Source: Salinarimonas sp051117315 (GTDB taxonomy: Bacteria; Pseudomonadota; Alphaproteobacteria; Rhizobiales; Beijerinckiaceae). Taken from it: DNA of 58,645 nt. The notes under the pieces were generated by a model. That model was not told the origin of the DNA. It did not search any database and saw only the letters and a program-made list of their open reading frames with translations. Made by a program: the position numbers and the translations under genes. The stretch lies in contig JBNPEA010000073.1 of NCBI GenBank assembly GCA_051117315.1, positions 1 through 58,645 of the forward strand, in the 5' to 3' direction. Within the stretch, counting starts at the first letter, position 1. The number at the start of each line of letters is the position of its first letter. This document shows positions 1-6,305 of the stretch, piece after piece.

Positions 1-505
1 GGGCGGGCGCGGTGGACAGCCCCCCATCCTTGTCCCGCCTGTGGCGGGCTTCGGTCAGGTCCTGTGCCGTCAATGCGGCGCGGCTCTTTGCCTCAGTCTT
101 CAGGAACTGAAGACGTTGCGATTGGGGGTCTTGCAGGATGCCGATTACGTCGTCGCCACGCATCGCCATGTTGCGATGGTCTTTCCAGCGCAGGCGCTTG
201 ATCGGCGCGTAGTAGCCGCCGCTGTGGGCCTCTATCCATTCCGTCGCGTAGATCTCGCCAAGGTCGCCGGATCGGATCTGCTTGGTGGTCGGCAGCTTGC
301 TCTCGATCAGCTCTGCGGCCGCCGGCTTGCCGAGCCGCGCGAGTGCGCGCGCCACCTGTTCCTCAGAGGCGTAATGCGAAGGCACGATAGCCGCCGTCGC
401 CTGGATGCCGACCGCGAGGTGGGCGGCTTGTCCGGTCATCACCCGCCGATGATGATTCCCCACTGAAGCGTCGACCGAAATGCACCAGTCGTTGAACTGC
501 GCCAT
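1..505 (-). CDS. HamA-like (DUF1837) PD-(D/E)XK nuclease, 3' end outside window
   Basis: An uninterrupted frame from ATG at 505 runs off the left edge after 168 codons. Visible residues are GDLGE (80-84), a GDD (117-119) inside RNMAMRGDDVIGI, and TEAK (137-140), the order E...D...ExK of a PD-(D/E)XK nuclease. The surrounding pattern (IKRLRWKD before the Asp motif, many basic residues after EAK) matches my memory of DUF1837, the nuclease subunit HamA of the Hachiman anti-phage system, which pairs with a DEAD/DEAH helicase HamB. The partner would lie beyond base 1, so the system is not proven. An AG-rich stretch (AGGAACGAGG) precedes the ATG. The frame, motifs and truncation are seen; the family is from recall; the defence role is inference. 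It could instead be another PD-(D/E)XK island nuclease. Confidence 0.6.
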   Translation of the reverse strand, partial: MAQFNDWCISVDASVGNHHRRVMTGQAAHLAVGIQATAAIVPSHYASEEQVARALARLGKPAAAELIESKLPTTKQIRSGDLGEIYATEWIEAHSGGYYAPIKRLRWKDHRNMAMRGDDVIGILQDPQSQRLQFLKTEAKSRAALTAQDLTEARHRRDKDGGLSTAPA

Positions 506-521
506 CCTCGTTCCTACCCGG

Positions 522-797
522 TTAGTGAGGAAAAAGGTGTCGCTCGGCTTCACGACGGGACTCCTGTCGTCCTAGATGGACGCCTGCTCGCGTGAAGCTT
601 TCAGGTCCGGGACCCCACGCCGATCGGCGCGGGACCCCGGCGCCGATTTGCAGGTAAAACATTGTGTCGGTCTCGTAGCACACCTGCAGGAGCTTGCCCT
701 CCTTCTCCAGCTTGCGCAATAGGCTTTCGACAGCCGCCAGCGTCGTCTCTCAACCGCCAATATAGCGGACCTCGCGGATCCGGCCGCCTTCCGCCAT
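522..797 (-). pseudogene. Decayed small ORF with in-frame stop
   Basis: From ATG at 797 the frame reads MAEGGRIREVRYIGG, meets TGA at 752-750, and then continues in the same frame as plausible protein (ETTLAAVESLLRKLEKEGKL, then QVCYETDTMFYLQIGAG) to a stop at 522. The helical, charged middle part and normal codon choice on both sides of the TGA suggest a small real gene that acquired a nonsense mutation. I do not recognise the family. It lies just upstream of, and in the same direction as, the HamA-like gene. It could also be two chance frames. Confidence 0.35.
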
Positions 798-1259
798 GGC
801 CGCCGCATGCTGCCCTCTGCCGTGGTCCGCCCTCCTGCTTACGGCTCTGCTTGGCGATCCCGAGCAAGCGGCCCAGGGCTGCTCAATCGAAAGCACTCAG
901 GCAGACATGCCAAGCTGTCTTGAACTATTCCTGAGCCGATCTGCCTTGGCGTTCCGATCCTCCAGGGAGCCGTGGGTCGAGCCAGATCTCCTCGGGTGGT
1001 CGCCCGGCGTCCCACGCAGTCCTCTTCTGGCCTGATCTGGCCGGGGATCGGCTTCGCCTCGAGCGCCTTAGCCGCAACGCGGCCGCGCGACTTTCTTCCC
1101 CTGCGGGCGAGCCCGCATTCCTCGCGAGGCAAGAAAGACGCGCGCCCGCGTCCTCCGCTGCGCTTCGGGCCTGTCGGCTGCAGCGGCGCTCGTCCCCGGC
1201 CTCTGGATCGCCATCGAGGCCGCGATGGGCGCGGGCTCGAAGCACACCAGGAGATCACC
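798..1259. other. Gene-free stretch upstream of DUF736 gene
   Basis: No frame here looks coding. The last 104 bases (from about 1156) form the DUF736 leader, which reappears near 26.0 kb; the rest shows nothing recognisable. Confidence 0.5.
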
Positions 1260-1302
1260 ATGGCGACCATCGGCACCTTCAAGAAGTCCGGCAACGAGTT
1301 CA
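1156..1302 (+). repeat. DUF736 leader and 5' codons, copy A of a dispersed repeat
   Basis: The leader and first codons of the DUF736 gene match 26009-26136 closely. Shared blocks include cctgtcggctgcagcggcg, ccatcgaggccgcg and gggcgcgggctcga, then the Shine-Dalgarno region and the codons for FKKSGNEF. Copy B lacks 18 bases spanning the start codon. Leader conservation comparable to the coding part hints at a functional 5' untranslated region, or simply a recent common origin. Confidence 0.75.
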
Positions 1303-1583
1303 CCGGCGAAATCGTCACCCTCTCGGTTCAGGCCAAGTCGGTGCGCATCGTCCCCGAGACGAGCCGGGCCAGCAACAACGCCCCCTCGCACCGCATCCTG
1401 GTGGGCAAGGCCGAGATCGGCGCCGCATGGATCAAGTGCTCCTCCGAAGGCCGCGACTACCTCGGCATCAAGCTCGACGATCCGAGCTTCGCCGCCCCGA
1501 TCTACGCCAACCTCTTCGCGGACGAGGACGGGAAGACCCACTCGCTCATCTGGTCGCGCCCGAACGGCAAGCGCGGCAAATGA
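1260..1583 (+). CDS. DUF736 family protein
   Basis: This 107-residue protein starts MATIGTFKKSGNEFTGEI and includes the signature-like stretches AEIGAAWIKCSSEGRDYLGI and DDPSFAAPIYANLF, near the C-terminus SLIWSRPNGKRGK. This is the whole length usual for DUF736, a family seen almost only on alphaproteobacterial plasmids and integrative elements beside conjugation genes; its biochemical role is unknown to me. AGGAG sits 6-10 bases before the ATG at 1260. It is separated from the coupling-protein gene by an AT-rich orphan. A broken second copy lies at 26.0 kb. Confidence 0.9.
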   Translation: MATIGTFKKSGNEFTGEIVTLSVQAKSVRIVPETSRASNNAPSHRILVGKAEIGAAWIKCSSEGRDYLGIKLDDPSFAAPIYANLFADEDGKTHSLIWSRPNGKRGK

Positions 1584-1743
1584 AGCGCCGGGGCCTCGAC
1601 CGTCATCGCGGTCGAGGTCCACCAAGCCTCGCGAGCCGAGCGAGCCAAAAATAAGGAAGACCGCATCTCAAATATCTTTTTTAACTTGCCTTCAATACAT
1701 TATTGCTATTTGGAATGCATCAAGATTTGTCTAGGAGTGGAAA

Positions 1744-2013
1744 ATGCGGACGACTGAGGAGCTTGCATTGTTGGTTGTAGGCTATGGCGCCGCTGCCGCT
1801 ACACAAGAATATACCCATCGACCGGAAAACATTGGCAAGAATCTACCGGCAGCGCGAGTAATACTTCATGAGGTAGAGGACCCCGCACAATACTGCTGGA
1901 GTGCTTTTTGCGAAGCACAAGGACTCCAAGGAGAATTGACTGAACCACTGCGAACTGCAATCGTCGCACAGCTGACGATTGAATCTTTGTCGCCAGTACT
2001 GCGAGAAATTTGA
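1744..2013 (+). CDS. Small orphan protein in AT-rich insert
   Basis: An 89-residue ORF starts at ATG 1744 behind a good ribosome site (AGGAGTGG). The product begins MRTTEELALLVVGYGAAAAT and ends ESLSPVLREI; it is mildly acidic with no signal peptide or membrane span. Base composition (about 1660-2130) is clearly more AT-rich than the neighbours, indicating a separately acquired insert between DUF736 and the coupling protein. I do not recognise a family. It could encode a small regulator or defence/anti-defence protein, but nothing in the sequence shows this. Confidence 0.5.
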   Translation: MRTTEELALLVVGYGAAAATQEYTHRPENIGKNLPAARVILHEVEDPAQYCWSAFCEAQGLQGELTEPLRTAIVAQLTIESLSPVLREI

Positions 2014-2134
2014 TCACGTATGTAGTAGTGCATCGCTCACTCTGATCGGAAAGCACGAATTGCGAGGTCAATACAGAACAATTATACAAGCGCAGCCTTA
2101 TGTTTGTATTTGAGCAGATCGCAAGAGACGAGTA

Positions 2135-3841
2135 ATGCATCCCTCCACGGTTCTTGGCCGCTGCCTCGCACTGAGCTCGACCATCATCCTCCTTCTCCTG
2201 TTCGGCTATCCCGCCGCATTTACGGCCATCCACGGGCTGAACCCCGCGGTTTGGCCAGCCTTGCCTGAAACACCTGGTGCCTGGTTCTCGCTGCCGGGAG
2301 AAACCCCGGTGGAGAAGGCCGAAGCCTTCGGCGAACTGCTCCTCGGGACCTATCTGGACATGGCGTCAGGTGTGTCCGACGCCCTGCCGGGTGGTGGGCG
2401 CCCGGCCTTATTCGTGATCCTGACTGTCGCCGTGGCTGCGGGTACCTTCCTGTTCACGGGACCGGCATCAGGTCCGCGACGGCACTATTCCAATCTCCAC
2501 GGCAATGCGCGCTTCGCCAGCAGGTCGGAACTCGCCGGCATGAAACGAGGTTTGGAACTCGGCATCGATCCCGAAAGCAGAAAGGCGGTTCGCGTCCTCG
2601 TCGAAGGCAACCTCCTCACCATCGCGCCTCCGCGCTCGGGAAAGACCTCGGGCCTGATCTTGCCCAATCTGGTCTTCTCCGAAGCAGGAGCCTGGGCGGG
2701 ACCGGCGGTGGTCGTCGATCCAAAGGGAGATGTGTTCCGTGCCGTTCGCCGCCGGCGCGAGGCGCTCGGCCGCCGCGTCCTGTGCCTCGACCCGCTGGGG
2801 CTCGCCGGAGGAGCGGACCGCTGGAACCCGCTGCTCGAGCGCGATCCCAAGGATACCATACACCTCCAGGCAATGGCGCGCGCGCTCCTGCCGGACGGTG
2901 CTCAGACCTCCGATAGCGGCATGTTCTTCAAGGATCGTGCGGTCGCGGTGATCGTCGCCGCACTCAGCGTTGCGATTGAAAGCGGCCGCGGCGACATGAT
3001 CGAGGTCGCGAACCTCATTAACAAATCCGACGATCTTGTCGCGGCTCTCTCGCACAGAACCGACCGAGTTGCGCGCGACGCGCTCGACATCCTGAGCACC
3101 CCTGAGGACGATCGAACCCGAAATGCCATCCTCGCCACCGTCGGCCAGGCCTTCAGTTGGGCTGCGGACGAGCGGATCCAGGCGACGGTCAAGAACCACA
3201 CATTCGAGCTGAAGGATCTCTGCGGCGGCGATACCGACCTGTTCATCGTACTTCCCGCCGATGACCGCCGCGAGATTCTCGCACCTTACGTGCGCATGCT
3301 CCTCGCCGATCTCTTCGCGACCGTGCGCACGCATCGCCCAGTCGAGCGCATGGTGGTGTTCATCGATGAAGCCTTCGTGCTCGGGCGATTCGATGCAGTG
3401 CTGCGCGGATCGGGCGAATTGCCGGGTTACGGCGTCTCGCTGTGGACCTTCTGGCAGACGGAAAACCAGCTCATTGAAGCCTATGGGCCAAGCGGCGCCG
3501 ACACGATCAGGGGCACGGCCGAAGCCGTGATCCTGTTCAACCTGTCCCGGGCGCAGGCGGCGGAGTGCCGCCGCTGGTCCGAAACGCTCGGCACCTTTTC
3601 CGGTGTCGAGCCGCAGTCCCGCTTACCGAACGGCAAGCAATCTCCGGATCGCCCGATCGCACAGCCGCTCGTGCGGGCCGCCGACCTTCCAGAGGTAACC
3701 CGGACACACAGTATCGTGATGCTCACGTCCGAGCGGCATCTGGCGCATCCCCTCAAGCTCGCAAAGACCCGCCCGCATCGCGACAGGCGCTTCGCAGGGT
3801 TGATCGACGCGAAGTCACCGGTGGGCGCGGTGAAGGCGTAA
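2135..3841 (+). CDS. VirD4/TraG-type conjugative coupling ATPase
   Basis: The 568-residue protein has two N-terminal membrane spans (about 11-30 and 90-108), a Walker A (APPRSGKTS, about 164-172) followed by the family-typical LILPNLVF, then VVVDPKGDVFRAV, and a Walker B MVVFIDEA near 405-412 with FWQTENQLIEAYG after it. This is the T4CP/VirD4 layout: a hexameric inner-membrane ATPase that delivers the relaxase-DNA complex to a type IV secretion channel. No mating-channel genes (virB/trb) are in the window. It lies on the same strand as the relaxase but is separated from it by the leftward ParA-like operon. ATG 2135 is the only good start ahead of the first span. Confidence 0.93.
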   Translation: MHPSTVLGRCLALSSTIILLLLFGYPAAFTAIHGLNPAVWPALPETPGAWFSLPGETPVEKAEAFGELLLGTYLDMASGVSDALPGGGRPALFVILTVAVAAGTFLFTGPASGPRRHYSNLHGNARFASRSELAGMKRGLELGIDPESRKAVRVLVEGNLLTIAPPRSGKTSGLILPNLVFSEAGAWAGPAVVVDPKGDVFRAVRRRREALGRRVLCLDPLGLAGGADRWNPLLERDPKDTIHLQAMARALLPDGAQTSDSGMFFKDRAVAVIVAALSVAIESGRGDMIEVANLINKSDDLVAALSHRTDRVARDALDILSTPEDDRTRNAILATVGQAFSWAADERIQATVKNHTFELKDLCGGDTDLFIVLPADDRREILAPYVRMLLADLFATVRTHRPVERMVVFIDEAFVLGRFDAVLRGSGELPGYGVSLWTFWQTENQLIEAYGPSGADTIRGTAEAVILFNLSRAQAAECRRWSETLGTFSGVEPQSRLPNGKQSPDRPIAQPLVRAADLPEVTRTHSIVMLTSERHLAHPLKLAKTRPHRDRRFAGLIDAKSPVGAVKA

Positions 3842-3905
3842 TCCGAACAAGCCCAGCCGCGCGACACTAGCCGCAGCATGAGAAACGCACGACTAACGCA
3901 TTGCT

Positions 3906-4460
3906 TCAGGCCGGCGGCTGCACCGCGGATCGCGGGACCGATCCGGTGGCGTAGCCGACCCGCTCGACCCACAGGCGGACGAGCACTTGATCGTCGCGGG
4001 TCCCAACCACCGGCAGGAGTGTGCCGGCGGGCAAGGCAATGGGCACCGCCCGCCCGTCAGGCGTGGTGAACATGCTCATCCCTCGCTGCCCCAGTTGTGC
4101 GGTCGAGGGCGTGCTCCACAAGGCCATCGCCAGCCATGATGTGCCCGTGAGGGCGAACAGGATGGTCAGCGGTGACAGGAGCGCCCGGCCGATTGTCCCT
4201 CCAAGCTTCGGGGCGCGCCAGAAACCCCGGACAGGGTTCGCTCCGCGGCGCGGCATCGAGGCGGTGAGGCTGCGACGAAGCTTCGCCCGATCCTCGTTGG
4301 TCAAGTAGCGTTCCTCGAAGCCGGCCAAGCGCTCGGCCGGGGGACGTTCGAGCAATTCCGCCAGGCGTTTCGCGCTGGCGGCTGCGATTTCGGCCTTGGC
4401 CGCGGCGTCCTGTTCGCCAGCTTGCGCAATGCGCTCGGCCGGTGAGGGCGTCTTCGCCAT
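3906..4460 (-). CDS. Single-span membrane protein of the mobile element
   Basis: The 184-residue product has a charged, helical N-terminus (AERIAQAGEQDAAAKAEIAA), a stretch ERPPAERLAGFEERYLTNED, one membrane span around 90-115 (LLSPLTILFALTGTSWLAMA) and a C-terminal domain (RAVPIALPAGTLLPVVGTRD, then DQVLVRLWVERVGYATGSVP) that looks like a small beta barrel of SH3 type. It starts 4 bases after the ParA-like gene ends, so it is the third gene of a leftward operon. I do not recognise the family; a periplasmic beta domain on a membrane stalk could fit a conjugation accessory role, which is inference. Confidence 0.75.
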   Translation of the reverse strand: MAKTPSPAERIAQAGEQDAAAKAEIAAASAKRLAELLERPPAERLAGFEERYLTNEDRAKLRRSLTASMPRRGANPVRGFWRAPKLGGTIGRALLSPLTILFALTGTSWLAMALWSTPSTAQLGQRGMSMFTTPDGRAVPIALPAGTLLPVVGTRDDQVLVRLWVERVGYATGSVPRSAVQPPA

Positions 4461-4464
4461 GCGC

Positions 4465-5187
4465 TCAGCTCACGAGCCAGGTCGCGGCGGGCTCCACCGC
4501 TTGCATCGCCTTGAGCCGCAACTCGGTGAGGTCACTGCGCACGCGCGCGCCCTTCATGAAGCCGTGCTCGGCCTTCAGCGCCGACCCGTCGAGTTGGGGC
4601 ACGCACGCGAGGCCGCCGGCGGCATAGATCGCGACCGCCTCCTCGACGAGGTCGACGCGCTCCAGCACGGACAACTTGGCCTTCCCGACGAGACCGGCAA
4701 GCTCCTCTCGATCTACCGGCTTATGGAAGCGATTCTCGACGAGAAACTGGGCCGCAGCGAAGCGCTTGGCGGGCGGAGCCAAGCTTGCAATGTTCGCAAT
4801 CGCTGGCGCCTCTGAGGTGACCACGAACAGGACGCCGATCGTGATGTCTGCTTCCGTCAAATCGTCTGTGAGCCCCGCGAGCACCGGAAACAAGTACTTC
4901 GCCGTGTTCGCGCCGACATCGACGATGGTCGGCAGGGTCGCTGCCGCCATGGCGTCGATGGCGAGATCGAACTCCGAGCGGGAAGCGCGTCCCCCGCTGC
5001 GCTGGATATCCTCATGGCTCGCGCGCATCGGGCAATGGGTCACCCGCACGGAACCGAGTTCCATGAGGCGGTGCTCGCTCTCGATCTCGATGATGGGCGC
5101 ATCGGGCACGGCCTCTGCGAGAGCCCGCGACATCAGGCTCTTTCCGGATCCGCCCTTGTCCTGGGCGACGATGATGAGACGGGGCAT
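4465..5187 (-). CDS. ParA/MinD-like P-loop ATPase
   Basis: The 240-residue protein opens with MPRLIIVAQDKGGSGKS, a deviant Walker A (residues 9-16, with the extra lysine of the ParA/MinD class). LPTIVDVGANTAKYLFP resembles the switch region. Such ATPases on mobile elements either segregate DNA or position the conjugation machinery. No ParB-like gene is adjacent, so a transfer-accessory role is as likely as partition. Start ATG 5187 comes 2 bases after the stop of the upstream gene. Confidence 0.85.
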   Translation of the reverse strand: MPRLIIVAQDKGGSGKSLMSRALAEAVPDAPIIEIESEHRLMELGSVRVTHCPMRASHEDIQRSGGRASRSEFDLAIDAMAAATLPTIVDVGANTAKYLFPVLAGLTDDLTEADITIGVLFVVTSEAPAIANIASLAPPAKRFAAAQFLVENRFHKPVDREELAGLVGKAKLSVLERVDLVEEAVAIYAAGGLACVPQLDGSALKAEHGFMKGARVRSDLTELRLKAMQAVEPAATWLVS

Positions 5188-5189
5188 GG

Positions 5190-5708
5190 CTAATCCTTGT
5201 CGGTAGGGCGCGGTCGAAGAAGATGCTGGATGCCCTCGAGCCGCTTGCGGCGCAGGGCTGCTTCGTCCGTGGCCGGTTGAGCCTCCGCATCAGGGGTACG
5301 GACGAGATCTGGAGCAAGCGTCAGACGCCGGCGGCCCTCGCTCACGCTCGCGGCCTGCAGGTCGGTGCGCTGAAGACGGTCACGGATCCGCTCCTCAGCG
5401 CGCCGGCGTTTGCGCCGGGCGGTCGAGATGCAGCCCGTCAGATTGCGGTCGCTCAACGGGCGATCATCGGACGTCCGATATCCAAGCTCGGTGAGCGCGG
5501 CGGCAATCGCCGGCCATGTGACGCCTTCCTTGTGGAGCGCGAGCAACTCCTCGAGGTGCTCGTCGACAAAGGCCTGCAGGCCGGTGGGGTGCTGCCCCCG
5601 CGGCGTACGGCCTCGCTCGCGCTTCTGCGCGTCGGCGAGGGCCATTCTGAGGGAGCTGAATTCGACAGGCTTTCGCATCGGCTTGCCGTAGCACACCGCG
5701 CGTTTCAT
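5190..5708 (-). CDS. Putative helix-turn-helix mobile-element protein (TraK-like position)
   Basis: The 172-residue basic protein contains VTWPAIAAALTELGYRTSDD followed by RPLSDRNLTGCISTARRKRR, which reads as a helix-turn-helix similar in style to recombinase/resolvase DNA-binding domains. The C-terminus is Arg/Asp-rich. An internal ATG at 5678 (MRKPVEFSSL) is an alternative start. It is the first gene of the leftward trio and faces the iteron-bearing spacer, so binding there as autoregulator or oriT accessory is a reasonable inference. The family name is not certain. Confidence 0.7.
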   Translation of the reverse strand: MKRAVCYGKPMRKPVEFSSLRMALADAQKRERGRTPRGQHPTGLQAFVDEHLEELLALHKEGVTWPAIAAALTELGYRTSDDRPLSDRNLTGCISTARRKRRRAEERIRDRLQRTDLQAASVSEGRRRLTLAPDLVRTPDAEAQPATDEAALRRKRLEGIQHLLRPRPTDKD

Positions 5709-6008
5709 TCCGGTATGGCGAAAACAGTGAAGCCGAGTCGTCGGGTTGACCGCTGTGTAACGGTAGACCTCGGTCGTCTACGGTATTGCACGGTCGATCA
5801 CGGCTGACGTGCGGTAGGAGTACGGTTGCAGTACGGTTGCAGTACGGTTGCAGTACGGTTGCAGTACGGTTGCAGTACGGCAGGGAAGGATACTTCACAC
5901 CCGACGCACTGAAGTTGCTCTCGGGTAACCAGGCCGGCAGATCTGTCTTGTCAGCGGTGCCGGTGCACCGCACGGTGAGCACTCTCTTTCTGTACGGATT
6001 CGCACGCC
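5709..6008. other. Divergent intergenic region, candidate origin of transfer
   Basis: This 300-base spacer separates the leftward accessory operon from the rightward RHH-relaxase operon. It holds an inverted repeat GTAGAC-N7-GTCTAC (5763-5781), five 11-bp iterons (5820-5874) and a hairpin GCGGTGC-CGGT-GCACCGC (5954-5971). Iterons plus inverted repeats next to a MOBF relaxase and a ribbon-helix-helix gene are the usual make-up of an oriT. I cannot identify the nick sequence. Confidence 0.55.
5820..5880 (+). repeat. Five tandem 11-bp iterons plus a partial
   Basis: The unit gtacggttgca occurs five times without interruption (5820, 5831, 5842, 5853, 5864), followed by a partial gtacgg. A period of 11 places every copy on about the same helix face, as expected for cooperative binding of a regulator or accessory protein. 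No spacers exist, so this is not a CRISPR array. Confidence 0.95.
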
Positions 6009-6305
6009 ATGCCCAGATCTGCGTCGCCGGTCACCCTCACCCTCGGCCTCGATCCACAGCTTGCCCAGGCTCTTGCCGCCGCCGCGGACGCGCGGGGCTG
6101 GACGTCCGAGAGCCTCGCATCGGAGTGTATCGTTCAGCATCTCGAGATCGCCATCCGCCACCGCGTGCTGGTGGAGCGGATGGAGGTGATGGACGCGGTC
6201 ATCCATGACATTGCCGAATTGCTGGGGGAGATGAGCGCCGCCGGCAGTAGCGTCGACATCTCCAGCATCTGCCGGTACGGCCAATCTGGAACGACGACGC
6301 CGTGA
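6009..6305 (+). CDS. Ribbon-helix-helix accessory protein of the relaxosome (putative)
   Basis: The 98-residue product begins MPRSASPVTLTLGLDPQL, then AQALAAAADARGWTSESLAS, a beta strand followed by two helices as in ribbon-helix-helix (Arc/MetJ, TrwA-like) proteins. Its tail (VMDAVIHDIAELLGEM) could mediate oligomerisation. The stop overlaps the relaxase GTG start (GTGA), implying translational coupling. RHH proteins upstream of MOBF relaxases typically bind oriT and repress the operon. The fold is assigned by eye from a short sequence. Confidence 0.7.
   Translation: MPRSASPVTLTLGLDPQLAQALAAAADARGWTSESLASECIVQHLEIAIRHRVLVERMEVMDAVIHDIAELLGEMSAAGSSVDISSICRYGQSGTTTP

Noticed and set aside
41..466. 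Plus-strand 141-codon frame at the left edge
   Set aside because: It is antisense to the HamA-like gene, which has coherent nuclease motifs.
5820..5880. CRISPR-like tandem repeat
   Set aside because: Units are 11 bp and contiguous without spacers; no cas genes.
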